A program made the translations under genes and the position numbers. This document shows, one piece after another, positions 1 through 9,808 of a stretch of DNA of 56,761 bases. Source of the DNA: Nemertoderma westbladi (taxonomy: Eukaryota; Xenacoelomorpha; Nemertodermatida; Nemertodermatidae); contig JAUCBJ010009162.1 in assembly GCA_032718475.1 (NCBI GenBank), positions 1-56,761 on the forward strand. The letters are read 5' to 3'. The stretch's first letter is position 1, and every line of letters starts with the position of its first letter. Below the pieces are notes generated by a model, which saw only the letters and a list, made by a program, of their open reading frames with translations, was not told the DNA's origin and did not search any database.

Positions 1-11
1 ATGTGAAGATG

Positions 12-205
12 AATATGAAAAATACTGGTTGCTGAAAAATTGCGATTTGAAAAATAGTAGAAGTTACCTGTAGACACCTCTAGCGTCTGTAAAATAAAGG
101 TTGGTAAATATGAAAATACTGGTTGCTGAAAAATTGCGATTTGAAAAATAGTAGAAGTTACCTGATGCTAAGTGTCGACACTCGAACACCTGTAAAATAA
201 AGGCT
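12..205. repeat. Tandem duplication, two copies of about 95 bp
   Basis: Two copies share a core running from ATATGAAAA through TAGAAGTTACCTG and both end in TGTAAAATAAAGG. They differ mainly in the 20-30 bases before that end. The second copy contains a perfect 12-base palindrome, AGTGTCGACACT, near position 172. No coding potential is seen. The rest of 206-548 has no recognisable feature. Confidence 0.7.
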
Positions 206-548
206 TATGATTGGACGGATGAGTAGCGTTGGGGGACTAATAACGCCTCTAGCGGAAGATGCGGGAACTTGAGAAGTTGCCATGGTTACGGATTAAATGC
301 TGACATCTGATTGGTTGAAATAATAACGACCACCGCTAAAGGTTGAAATAGTGGCTTCTGATTGGACAGAGTACCAGAAATGGACGGTAATGATGGGCTA
401 CGGGTGACCATGGCCGGGTGTCATAGTATTGTATACTACTCCAGTGTTTATTTGACCATATATAATTTACTTACTTATTGATCAATTGTATTTATGTAGA
501 CCTATTAATAATATAATAATGTAGTGCTGATGGTAATGTGATCTGGTC

Positions 549-573
549 TATAATAATAATAATAATAATAATA
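549..573. repeat. (TAA)n microsatellite
   Basis: About eight uninterrupted TAA units. This is an ordinary simple repeat, just upstream of a reverse-transcriptase remnant. Confidence 0.9.
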
Positions 574-627
574 CCGATTACTAACTAATTGTGTCACTAA
601 CATCACTAAAACGGATTTCATTATGGA

Positions 628-840
628 GTGTGGGCTGATCAGTTTTGTGCGGGGGTTAAAGCAGGAATCAAAGGTGCCATTCACGCGATGACGTCGATGT
701 ATGAACATGAGACAACGGAGTGTATGTTGTTAGTCGATGCTTCCAACGCATTCAACTGTCTGAGCCGCCCAGTGGCGTTATGGAATTCGCGTGTGTATTG
801 GCACCGTTGCTCTCGCTACCTCTATAACGCTTCCGCTATC
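628..840 (+). pseudogene. Reverse transcriptase fragment (retroelement remnant)
   Basis: The frame reads an amphipathic helix (KAGIKGAIHAM) followed by LLVDASNAFNCLSRPVALWN. That is the palm motif A of a reverse transcriptase: an Asp after a hydrophobic strand, then SNAFN, as in a family of invertebrate retroelement RTs with the form VDASNAFNSLNR. Only about 70 codons align. No motif B or YxDD box follows, and the frame dissolves after about position 840. It is a short truncated remnant with no neighbouring element to belong to. The class (non-LTR or other) is not assigned. Confidence 0.6.
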
Positions 841-900
841 CATAATTTAATCTCATTCTCTAATCGTGTCTCATTAACGTTGTTTAACGTAATGCCATAG

Positions 901-1449
901 GCTCCAATACCGCTTCCAATTTTATCACCTACGATAAAATTTTAAATCGAATCAAATCAAAGTGGATTTGCTACCCTTAGCATTTCCTTTATTTCCTCAG
1001 CGAATTCAACCTGTAATTTGGATGTCAAGGCAGGTATAGTTTAATCGGAATCCATTCTCCATTTATTCATTATATAAACATTTATTTGCAACCTGCAATA
1101 CAGTGGGGAAAAACTTACAAAAAACAGCAATATTCATAACCAAACTATGACTCATAATAAGCCAGTTATTTCGCACCACCAGTCTCACCTGTACGGAAAA
1201 TTGGAATTGAATTGGAGTTGAATTGGAAGGAAGAGATGGATCAACTTGAAATGTTGGGAAAAAATGGAAAGTTGAAAAACCCAATGAAATATACAAGCTC
1301 GAATGAGCTCCACTGATTGATTGATTGAAATCCTGACTTAACATCAATAATTAACTTTTCTTTATTAGTAACAATCTTGATAACTTCAGGTTCTAACAAA
1401 GGCCACATTGCATCGCAGCAGTATCCCTAATTTTCGTTTCTCCTAGTAC
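901..1449. other. No confident gene
   Basis: AT-rich sequence. On the minus strand near 955-1012 a short open stretch (VEFAEEIKEMLR) follows an AG and could be an exon, but nothing confirms it. No repeat was recognised. Confidence 0.4.
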
Positions 1450-1653
1450 TCATTGAACTAACAAACCATCAGGTGTCTTACATTGAGTGATATCATAAAG
1501 CTTGGATGCAGTAATACGTCCGAACTGTACATGATGCCATAATTGACTATTAGACTGTCCTCGGGTATCTTCATACAAGGAATAACATTTATTGAAGGAT
1601 AAACATGACGAGCAATATTCTATCAAGTCCTGAGCTGTGAATACGCTCCTTTC
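1450..1653 (-). pseudogene. YqaJ-like exonuclease domain fragment (exon-like)
   Basis: A 67-codon open frame has no Met start. It begins directly after a consensus acceptor (ATTTTAG) at 1654 and ends in TGA at 1450-1452. The middle reads YEDTRGQSNSQLWHH and then FGRITASKLYD, and it closes with CKTPDG. That order (T-R-G-Q, W-H, G-R-I-T-A-S, C-K-T-x-D-G) matches the start of the YqaJ viral-recombinase/PD-(D/E)XK nuclease domain in many invertebrate proteins of unknown function. The catalytic Asp/Glu-x-Lys part that should follow is absent, because the frame stops right after the motif. It is either one exon of a larger gene or a broken copy. The family is recognised by pattern only. Confidence 0.45.
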
Positions 1654-2161
1654 CTAAAATGCAAAAGGTTACTAATTATAAGGCTTATGTTATGTAATTA
1701 AGTTAATTATAATACCTTAACTTTATTTACTTTTTTGAAAACCACTTCCTTCACCTAATGGGGGTAGGTTGTAAAAGTTTTTCACACTTGACCAGATGAG
1801 AGTATTGAAGTAACCGAGGTCCAGTTGGGTAACGTAGTTTAATCAAGAAAAGCAATATTAACGAACAACTAAATAATCCCATGGTACGTTTCGCTATATT
1901 CCAAAATAATCATCATCAGCCAAATAAAATAAAACAACATACTGACAGAAACTCAAAATTCAGTAATTATAACTATTTACTAAGTACGCCTAAATGTGTA
2001 CAAAAGTTTATATATTTTGAATTCAGTGACATGACAGGCTAGATTAAAGGTACAGTAGAATACAATTTCATTGAGCGATTGTGTAGGGCTCCAATAAGTA
2101 TAATTTTATGAAGCAGGTTAGAAAAGCGCGTAGAAATTAAAAGTGGAGTAGGATATGTTTG
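1654..2161. other. No gene seen
   Basis: AT-rich sequence between the YqaJ-like fragment and the Penelope-like fragment. No long frame, repeat or RNA gene is recognised. Confidence 0.4.
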
Positions 2162-2614
2162 CTATAATAAGTATAGGGGGAAGGAAGTGCCTTGTACATT
2201 TAGAGTGGGCCTGTGTCTACCAATTAGCAAACTTTCTTTTATAAGTAGGTCATAATTGCTAGATGCATGGGCAAGGGGGGTAAAGTCTTCCATTGAAAAG
2301 GAGTGATCAGCCAGTATTGCATGTTCCCGGACGGCCGAGTGTCTATGGGCCACAGATTTTCCTGTTCGAGGTGATAAACTCAGGTGCTCACAGATTCTGA
2401 CCTTAAAATGCCTTTCGGTTTTACCGATGTAAGTATCATCGCAGATACCACACTTTAATTTATATATGGTCAGTGGACTGAGTGCACGACGAGGTAGTCT
2501 ATCTTTGAACCGGAAAAAATTTCCAAGTCTGTAGGTTGGTTTAAATACAAACTTGAAATCGCACTGAGGATAAGCTCTAGACATAATTTTCAGATAATTT
2601 AATTTTCCCCCCAT
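2162..2614 (-). pseudogene. Penelope-like element C-terminus with GIY-YIG endonuclease (truncated copy)
   Basis: The 150-codon frame reads a linker rich in FRFKD, then YKLKCGICDDTYIGKTERHF and an R/EHL pair, GKS, and a late HRPTLN. This is the layout of the GIY-YIG nuclease at the C-terminus of canonical Penelope-like retroelements (C-x2-C, TYIGKT, RHFKVR, EH, later Glu and Asn). The reverse transcriptase that should precede it is missing: the frame begins just after 2614 and the upstream bases belong to a different Penelope element. It is therefore a 5'-truncated copy of a second family, distinct in sequence from the tandem units at 2.9-11.4 kb. It lies in the same orientation as those units and abuts them. 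Confidence 0.75.
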
Positions 2615-2615
2615 G

Positions 2616-3295
2616 ATATAGATGGTTCTGATAGATGTTCTTGATTTTCTGTTCTTAATTTTTTCGGTGAGTTTTGAGGACGACTTTCACTAAAGCTAGT
2701 ATCAGAATCCGAGTCAAATATATGACACTTTCTTTTATGATTTATTATTCATTAATAGTTTATTTGGTGAACTTGGGGGGGCATAGGAACAAGAGGGTGG
2801 CACATCAGGACCAATCAGTGGTGAATGCACATTTACCACAGATGGAGGATCAGTGGAGGTGCAGGCTGATGTTTCATACTTTAATGTAGCACCTGCAGAG
2901 TTATCTATGTCAGTCGTATCAATATCAACCTTATATCTTTTTAAAAAGCTACAGAGCTTTACAACACCGCCACTGATCCCACCACCCACAAGTATTTCTC
3001 ATTCCACCTCCACTATATTTCCAAGGGAAATAGAAATATCACCCTGAGGTATTTCTACTTCATCCACATCAGTATTATTAGTATTCTTGGGGAATTTTTT
3101 ATCAAGTCTGGCCTTTTGGTACAACCTACCTACTTCTTCCTGTGAAAACTTACTGTACTTAGTAGCTTAACACTTGCTCTCACATGGCATCAGGGTGTGG
3201 TGCTTGAGGTGGATTAATAAGTATTGTGTGGGTTCTTTGAACAAACAACCATCAACGGGACAAACAAGGTAGGTACGATTTTTGTGAGGTGCCAT
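2616..3295 (-). pseudogene. N-terminal region of the Penelope-like ORF, unit A, with in-frame stops
   Basis: An ATG at 3293-3295 opens a frame whose first 42 codons encode one C2H2-like finger (C-P-V-D-G-C, then H-L-K-H-H). The frame is interrupted by TAA (3167-3169) and TGA (2999-3001) but stays open between and after them, as far as SACT at about 2862. From 2861 on, this copy continues into Pro/Ser-rich sequence and, after a run of seven G on the plus strand near 2775, into a Ser/Asp-rich stretch (DSDSDTSFSE) down to about 2616. Unit B instead jumps straight into the reverse transcriptase at the equivalent point. This copy may therefore hold the original continuation of the protein. The same two stops occur at the same places in unit B. 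Confidence 0.5.
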
Positions 3296-3589
3296 TTGTA
3301 AATTCGGAGAAACGTATATGCAGTCAAACAAGAAAGAGTAACTTTGAAGGAATGAGTTGAAAATTAAAACAAGAAAGATAAAAATTTGGAGGACCGAGTT
3401 AACAATTTGAATAAGAATGAAATACTTTAGAGAAATGTAGACACAGTCAAATGTCAGTAGGTGGAGAGATGAAACAGCTAAGGTGATGGAAACTTGCTTT
3501 AGACCTAATAGTTAATGTTTGCCGTATGCAAATTAGAGCTTGAGTTAGAACAATTTACTGTAGAGATGATTTTGATTAGAGTGGGTTCG

Positions 3590-4050
3590 TTGAGAATAGT
3601 TGTGCCCAAATTGGCAAGTAATATATATAATATTCCATCAACTGGCAAGTTAAATATATTAGCTTGCCTAAAATGGCATTAGCTGCTACTACTACTAGGT
3701 CGAGTGAACTCGAACAGTGGAAATGACATCCTTCCATAGGCTTCCTGCTTCTCCATAGTTGTCGCAATTTCGTTTCTCTCAAGTTCAGTATCCCTTTCAA
3801 GATGGTTTATATATATTATAGCCGGTTGTCCATGGGTACGCTTTACTTGTGTTGTTTGCCAGATAAGTAGATCTGGTATATGACCTTGTCTAGTTATATA
3901 ATAACTTGCCCAAACTGGCAATCAAATATATTAGCTTGCCCAAATGGGCAAGTTATATATTAACTTGCCCAAATTGGCAAGTTAAATATATTAGCTTGCC
4001 CAAATGAGCAAGTTATATGTATTAACTTGTCAAACTATAAATTTATATAA
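3590..4050. repeat. Palindromic tandem repeats in the Penelope spacer, unit A
   Basis: Short units of the form AACTTGCCCAAATTGGCAAGTT alternate with AT spacers. Each unit is self-complementary, TTGCC with GGCAA flanking an AAAT/ATTG core, and would fold as a hairpin on either strand. The array is split by a LINE 3' tail at 3679-3921. The same arrangement recurs in unit B at 7880-8340. Confidence 0.75.
3679..3921 (-). pseudogene. LINE ORF2 C-terminal tail fragment (unit A)
   Basis: The minus frame reads LLIWQTTQVKRTHGQPA, then YINHLERDTELERNE, and MEKQEAYGRM. It ends in a Ser run produced by a TAG repeat. This follows the end of many non-LTR retrotransposon ORF2 proteins, whose pattern is W-x(n)-HG-x-R/QPA, then a Leu-x-x-DT-x-L helix, then M-x-D/K-R-x-x-W/Y. 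A simple (TAG)n tail is also typical of LINE 3' ends. Nothing else of the LINE is present. It is a 5'-truncated insertion into the palindromic array, so it predates the duplication that made the two units. Confidence 0.55.
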
Positions 4051-4469
4051 CAATTATCATATAATGATAACTATTATTATGTGTTTCAGGTCAAGTCAGC
4101 CGGATTTCTGTGGAATTTAATAGAATCTTTGGTGATTCCTCACATCCGTGTCACGGCGTCAGTATCAGGTCTCAACTTATCAACCAAACACAAAATATCC
4201 ATAATACTAGGTGAAGACATACAGACGATGACCCCTCCAACTGCTGGTGCATCAACTACATATCCAGGGATGCTGCCTCACCTTACAAAACCAGCTTATT
4301 GTAAGAAGTGTGTTGCATCCTCAGCCGTAAATATAGGGGGAAGAAGAAGCGCACATTGGAATGTAAGGAAAGCCAAGAAAAGAAAGAAAAACCTGCTGCT
4401 CGATATGTGGCAATGCATCATGTCTAAATCTCAGCAGACTTATTTGTTCTCCCTGTCTGTGACATCGAC

Positions 4470-4735
4470 CAGGGGCCTATTTTATAAAGCTGCCAGTAGC
4501 GAGAGAAAGTAGCCAGTAGCGAGTTAGTACATGATTTCTCAAAAATCTGTTTTATAAACGTTTAAGTAGCCAGTAGCAAGTGCGAGTAGAAAGTAGCGAG
4601 TAGCAAGTGCGAGTAGAAAGTAGCGAGTAGCGAGTGCGAGTAGAAAGTAGCGAGTGATTTTTGGGGCTGCCAGTAGGTTTCTGTTTTATAAAGCCTTTTC
4701 TTGCTTCTGGCTACTTCCTACTTTCTGTAAAATTA
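4470..4735. repeat. MITE-like segment with inverted ends and internal tandem repeats, unit A
   Basis: The left end reads CCTATTTTATAAAGC followed by variants of GCCAGTAGCGAG. The right end, near 4679-4728, reads TTTTATAAAGCC followed by CTTCTGGCTACTTCCTACTTTC, the inverse of the GTAGCCAGTAGC motif. Between them are four or five repeats of GTGCGAGTAGAAAGTAGCGAG. Inverted ends plus a repetitive core suggest a small non-autonomous DNA element. No target duplication could be fixed. Confidence 0.45.
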
Positions 4736-5219
4736 AGTGAGTGCCACATCGACTCGCTCTTGGCACTTTCTACTAGCAGTAACTGGGTTGCTATGGTTAT
4801 ACCTATAAACATTAGTGATCCCCCATTGGGGAATGTTACCGTGACACTGTATAGTACACTAGGGATACAATTTAGGCCTATAATATTTTTATGTGAAAAG
4901 CAATAAAAATGTACATCGTATCGTTATGTGAAGGTAGCGTACTTACAGTAATTAATGGGATCCACAGTGAAATTGTGTAGGTTAATTAAAATTTATTAAA
5001 TTTATTAAAGAACATTGGTGATTCGTGGCCAATTATAGTTTTCGATGGCCTAAAGTGCGCTTACACCATATATAAATATTTATTATGTTTTAGCATAAGA
5101 AGAAATAATAATATGTTGTAGATATAAAGTTTTTTGAAACGTTTTTCGCTATACAACAGTTTTCTGCAACAGATTTGTTGAGAAGCTGCTGAATATTGCA
5201 GAACAAGAAGTATTAGCAT

Positions 5220-5246
5220 ATTTATATATATATATATATATATTAA
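5220..5246. repeat. (TA)n microsatellite in the Penelope unit
   Basis: A run of TA dinucleotides, repeated in unit B near 9509-9535. Apart from this and the repeats listed, 4736-5519 and 9025-9808 (the region after the RT stop codon) show no gene. Confidence 0.85.
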
Positions 5247-5519
5247 TATAAGTTTAAATTAAGTAAAGAAAGTTAGGGAATATGACTGTAGGGTGTGAGA
5301 TCAAGTTGTTTTAGTATAATAATATTTTATGATTTCAAAAAGTGACAACTTATATGATCAATCACTAAAAATTTATTTTTTTATTATTATTAGCTTTCGA
5401 TAGCTCTCTCTATCTTTTTCAAATAAACGATATTCTAGAATTAATGCACTACAAATAATAATACTACCCTAGCAACTAATGAGTTTGTTAAATCTGTGAA
5501 TCTTTAATCTTTATAATTC

Positions 5520-7280
5520 TTAAGGATTGAAAACATCAAGTCCAAAGTTATTGATCACCGCCTCGTTGAGAACATTCAAACCCATTGGTTGTAAAGTTTC
5601 CAACCGGCACTGCCATTCTCCCTCTTTAATTCTGAGTTTTTGTCGGTTCTGTTTTTTGTTTGCTGAGATCGGTAGACAATCAAATGGTGTAATTCTGAAG
5701 TGTGCATTGTAAGAATGACCCGAGGTAGTAAAATGTCTGTCGATGGCAGTCGATGGTTTGTCATTAATTATCTTTGTCTTGTAGTTGGCTATCCTAGGCT
5801 TTAAGTCCTCTGTTGAACCGATACCAAATAAGTTACATTTAAGGCAAGTCACCACATAAATAACATTTTTAGCATTGCAAGATAAATCATTCTTTATATA
5901 AACCCTGTGGCTTTTGTTAGTTGTTGAGCTGACATATTTTAAAGGTAATAATACTTTACAGGGGACACATGCCGCTCTGTCACATTTATGAACTCCTAGA
6001 AAATCACAAGGTGAAAGTTCCCTTGTACACCTCAGTCTGGATGGCGCAAGGATAATCTTTAAGGTTGGTGCGCGGCGAGTTACAACTTCCAATTTATGAC
6101 TATTCCAAAAAGATTTTGTCATTGAATGTTCATCTAGAATTGTGGAATGTTTTGAAATAATCACCTTGGGGTTAGGTAATAGAGGGTCATTATTGTGTAC
6201 ATAGAAAAGTTGTTTCTTTTTATTCTTTCTAGGCTTGTCTTTTTTTACTTTAAGGGCTTGAAACTGCGTACTGACTGCTGCAGAAGCAAATTGTTGAGCA
6301 ACAATTTTCTCATCCCAGCCTCTCGCGACAAATGCAGAACCATACTCAATGAGACTAGAAAAAAGATCTGAATCTAAACTACAATTCCTGCGCAAGCGTA
6401 AAGCTACACCATAAGGGATGTTTTGAATCTGTGAACGTGGATGTGCGCTTGAAGGACACAAATACTGATGTACGTCCATAGGCTTGTGATAATTTTTAGT
6501 TTGGATGTATCCACTGTCATCAATAAAAATAGTCAAATCCAGAAAATGTACTTCTTTACCAAATTGTTCTAACTTAAAGACAATCTTTCCGGGAAGTACT
6601 GTCTCATTTAAATGTGTGACTAAATTTATAACAATATCTTCCGAAAAATTAATTCCAAAGGAAATAATGTCGTCTCGGTATCTTTTGTATTCTTGTGGAC
6701 TGTTATTATAGGAAGACACTGCCGTGTCAATGAATTTGGCTCCCCATATATCGGTGTAGGTACAAGAATAAGAAGGTCCCATAGCTGAACCCCCAGACTG
6801 GGTGAAGTGTTTGCCATTGAAAGCACAATTATTGCTTTCAAGGCAAATTTTAAGAGCTTCTAATATGTATTCATTAGGTGGGTCACCTTCTGCAACAATT
6901 GTTCTGTATTGTTCCAGAGTTTCCTCAACTGCCGCTAAACCCATGCAGTTATCAACTGAAGGGAAGAAATTTGATACATCAAGGCACAAAAAGCTAGAGT
7001 TTGGCGGAAGGGGAGCTAGATGTTCATTTATATCTCGTATCCAAATCAAAACGTCAAATGTATTTTTTAGAAAAGCATCATGTTTACTACCAAACTCGTG
7101 TAAATAATATTCAACAAACTTGCCCAAACGCTCAGTAACTGATCCACAGGTGCAGGCTGATGTTTCATACTTTAATGTAGCACCTGCAGAGTTATCTATG
7201 TCAGTCGTATCAATATCAACCTTATATCTTTTTAAAAAGCTACAGAGCTTTACAACACCGCCACTGATCCCACCACCCAC
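5520..7280 (-). CDS. Penelope-like reverse transcriptase with C-terminal GIY-YIG endonuclease (copy A)
   Basis: The open frame has 586 codons; the first codon at 7280 is GTG and probably not a real start. Residues 1-44 come from the neighbouring unit's N-terminal region. Homology to Penelope RTs begins at CGSVTERL (45 onward). RT motifs: A with LDVSNFF (Asp101), B with QSGGSAMG, C with YRDD (201-204). A Cys-rich linker (HKCDRAACVPC, about 431-441) precedes a GIY-YIG domain at about 472-565: VIYVVTC, FGIGST in place of a canonical YIG, Arg496, then EGEWQ and PMGLN. The RPIVS-type finger motif expected just upstream of CGSVTE in this family is missing, lost at the unit junction near 7150, so the polymerase is truncated at its fingers. 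Both catalytic centres look intact. It was probably translated from the upstream ATG at 7586 in the same frame, if two stops are bypassed. Confidence 0.85.
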   Translation of the reverse strand: MGGGISGGVVKLCSFLKRYKVDIDTTDIDNSAGATLKYETSACTCGSVTERLGKFVEYYLHEFGSKHDAFLKNTFDVLIWIRDINEHLAPLPPNSSFLCLDVSNFFPSVDNCMGLAAVEETLEQYRTIVAEGDPPNEYILEALKICLESNNCAFNGKHFTQSGGSAMGPSYSCTYTDIWGAKFIDTAVSSYNNSPQEYKRYRDDIISFGINFSEDIVINLVTHLNETVLPGKIVFKLEQFGKEVHFLDLTIFIDDSGYIQTKNYHKPMDVHQYLCPSSAHPRSQIQNIPYGVALRLRRNCSLDSDLFSSLIEYGSAFVARGWDEKIVAQQFASAAVSTQFQALKVKKDKPRKNKKKQLFYVHNNDPLLPNPKVIISKHSTILDEHSMTKSFWNSHKLEVVTRRAPTLKIILAPSRLRCTRELSPCDFLGVHKCDRAACVPCKVLLPLKYVSSTTNKSHRVYIKNDLSCNAKNVIYVVTCLKCNLFGIGSTEDLKPRIANYKTKIINDKPSTAIDRHFTTSGHSYNAHFRITPFDCLPISANKKQNRQKLRIKEGEWQCRLETLQPMGLNVLNEAVINNFGLDVFNP

Positions 7281-7586
7281 AAGTATTTCTCATTCCACCT
7301 CCACTATATTTCCAAGGGAAATAGAAATATCACCCTGAGGTATTTCTACTTCATCCACATCAGTATTATTAGTATTCTTGGGGAATTTTTTATCAAGTCT
7401 GGCCTTTTGGTACAACCTACCTACTTCTTCCTGTGAAAACTTACTGTACTTAGTAGCTTAACACTTGCTCTCACATGGCATCAGGGTGTGGTGCTTGAGG
7501 TGGATTAATAAGTATTGTGTGGGTTCTTTGAACAAACAACCATCAACGGGACAAACAAGGTAGGTACGATTTTTGTGAGGTGCCAT
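7281..7586 (-). pseudogene. Penelope-like ORF N-terminus, unit B: C2H2-like finger, two in-frame stops
   Basis: The ATG at 7584-7586 starts 42 codons ending in TAA at 7458-7460. Residues 12-33 form a C2H2-like finger: Cys12, Cys17, and His29, His32, His33. The same frame then stays open for 55 Lys/Glu-rich codons to TGA at 7290-7292. After that it runs without a break into the 586-codon RT-endonuclease frame. The reading frame is thus continuous from 7586 to 5520 except for one TAA and one TGA. Decay is the simple explanation. Stop read-through, or recoding of the TGA, is an alternative: selenocysteine codons have been reported in some Penelope-like families. A UAA is much harder to explain that way. 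Confidence 0.5.
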
Positions 7587-7879
7587 TTGTAAATTCGGAG
7601 AAACGTATATGCAGTCAAACAAGAAAGAGTAACTTTGAAGGAATGAGTTGAAAATTAAAACAAGAAAGATAAAATTTGGAGGACCGAGTTAACAATTTGA
7701 ATAAGAATGAAATACTTTAGAGAAATGTAGACACAGTCAAATGTCAGTAGGTGGAGAGATGAAACAGCTAAGGTGATGGAAACTTGCTTTAGACCTAATA
7801 GTTAATGTTTGCCGTATGCAAATTAGAGCTTGAGTTAGAACAATTTACTGTAGAGATGATTTTGATTAGAGTGGGTTCG

Positions 7880-8340
7880 TTGAGAAGAGTTGTGCCCAAA
7901 TTGGCAAGTAATATATATAATATTCCATCAACTGGCAAGTTAAATATATTAGCTTGCCTAAAATGGCATTAGCTGCTACTACTACTAGGTCGAGTGAACT
8001 CGAACAGTGGAAATGACATCCTTCCATAGGCTTCCTGCTTCTCCATAGTTGTCGCAATTTCGTTTCTCTCAAGTTCAGTATCCCTTTCAAGATGGTTTAT
8101 ATATATTATAGCCGGTTGTCCATGGGTACGCTTTACTTGTGTTGTTTGCCAGATAAGTAGATCTGGTATATGACCTTGTCTAGTTATATAATAACTTGCC
8201 CAAACTGGCAATCAAATATATTAGCTTGCCCAAATGGGCAAGTTATATATTAACTTGCCCAAATTGGCAAGTTAAATATATTAGCTTGCCCAAATGAGCA
8301 AGTTATATGTAATAACTTGTCAAACTATAAATTTATATAA
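7880..8340. repeat. Palindromic tandem repeats in the Penelope spacer, unit B
   Basis: Counterpart of the array at 3590-4050, including the same inserted LINE tail. Confidence 0.75.
7969..8211 (-). pseudogene. LINE ORF2 C-terminal tail fragment (unit B)
   Basis: Identical counterpart of the fragment at 3679-3921, carried along by duplication of the Penelope unit. Confidence 0.55.
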
Positions 8341-8759
8341 CAATTATCATATAATGATAACTATTATTATGTGTTTCAGGTCAAGTCAGCCGGATTTCTG
8401 TGGAATTTAATAGAATCTTTGGTGATTCCTCACATCCGTGTCACGGCGTCAGTATCAGGTCTCAACTTATCAACCAAACACAAAATATCCATAATACTAG
8501 GTGAAGACATACAGACGATGACCCCTCCAACTGCTGGTGCATCAACTACATATCCAGGGATGCTGCCTCACCTTACAAAACCAGCTTATTGTAAGAAGTG
8601 TGTTGCATCCTCAGCCGTAAATATGGGGGAAGAAGAAGCGCACATTGGAATGTAAGGAAAGCCAAGAAAAGAAAGAAAAACCTGCTGCTCGATATGTGGC
8701 AATGCATCATGTCTAAATCTCAGCAGACTTATTTGTTCTCCCTGTCTGTGACATCGACC

Positions 8760-9024
8760 AGGGGCCTATTTTATAAAGCTGCCAGTAGCGAGAGAAAGTA
8801 GCCAGTAGCGAGTTAGTACATGATTTCTCAAAAATCTGTTTTATAAACGTTTAAGTAGCCAGTAGCAAGTGCGAGTAGAAAGTAGCGAGTAGCAAGTGCG
8901 AGTAGAAAGTAGCGAGTAGCGAGTGCGAGTAGAAAGTAGCGAGTGATTTTTGGGGCTGCCAGTAGGTTTCTGTTTTATAAAGCCTTTTCTTGCTTCTGGC
9001 TACTTCCTACTTTCTGTAAAATTA
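8760..9024. repeat. MITE-like segment, unit B copy
   Basis: Duplicate of 4470-4735 in the second Penelope unit. Confidence 0.45.
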
Positions 9025-9808
9025 AGTGAGTGCCACATCGACTCGCTCTTGGCACTTTCTACTAGCAGTAACTGGGTTGCTATGGTTATACCTATAAACA
9101 TTAGTGATCCCCCATTGGGGAATGTTACCGTGACACTGTATAGTACACTAGGGATACAATTTAGGCCTATAATATTTTTATGTGAAAAGCAATAAAAATG
9201 TACATCGTATCGTTATGTGAAGGTAGCGTACTTACAGTAATGAATGGGATCCACAGTGAAATTGTGTAGGTTAATTAAAATTTATTAAATTTATTAAAGA
9301 ACATTGGTGATTCGTGGCCAATTATAGTTTTCGATGGCCTAAAGTGCGCTTACACCATATATAAATATTTATTATGTTTTAGCATAAGAAGAAATAATAA
9401 TATGTTGTAGATATAAAGTTTTTTGAAACGTTTTTCGCTATACAACAGTTTTCTGCAACAGATTTGTTGAGAAGCTGCTGAATATTGCAGAACAAGAAGT
9501 ATTAGCATATTTATATATATATATATATATATTAATATAAGTTTAAATTAAGTAAAGAAAGTTAGGGAATATGACTGTAGGGTGTGAGATCAAGTTGTTT
9601 TAGTATAATAATATTTTATGATTTCAAAAAGTGACAACTTATATGATCAATCACTAAAAATTTATTTTTTTATTATTATTAGCTTTCGATAGCTCTCTCT
9701 ATCTTTTTCAAATAAACGATATTCTAGAATTAATGCACTACAAATAATAATACTACCCTAGCAACTAATGAGTTTGTTAAATCTGTGAATCTTTAATCTT
9801 TATAATTC

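Larger units (their letters stand above)
2861..7150 (-). mobile_element. Penelope-like retroelement, tandem unit A
   Basis: This segment is repeated almost base for base at 7151-11436, with offsets of 4291 bp at the left and 4289 bp at the right. The few differences are single-base indels and substitutions, for example one A fewer in a run near 3391 and one G fewer near 4337. In minus-strand order the unit contains RT plus GIY-YIG endonuclease (7150 to 5520), then about 2.2 kb of spacer, then the N-terminal part of the ORF (3295 to 2861). Head-to-tail arrays of incomplete copies are a known habit of Penelope-like elements. Near-identity means either a very recent duplication or an assembly duplication. 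Confidence 0.8.

Noticed and set aside
158-205. Hammerhead-like ribozyme (CTGATG, palindromic stem, CGAAC)
   Set aside because: The core is CTGATGC rather than CTGANGA, and the base after GAA is C. Closing stems were not found. Other CTGATGA words (minus near 1912 and 15835) also lack a matching stem II and GAAA.
1063-1347. 94-codon minus frame
   Set aside because: Composition is not protein-like in any recognised way, and there is no domain or repeat.
4081-4512. 143-codon plus-strand frame in the Penelope spacer (and copy near 8371)
   Set aside because: The frame is broken by a one-base indel in the second copy, has no recognisable domain, and runs into tandem repeats.
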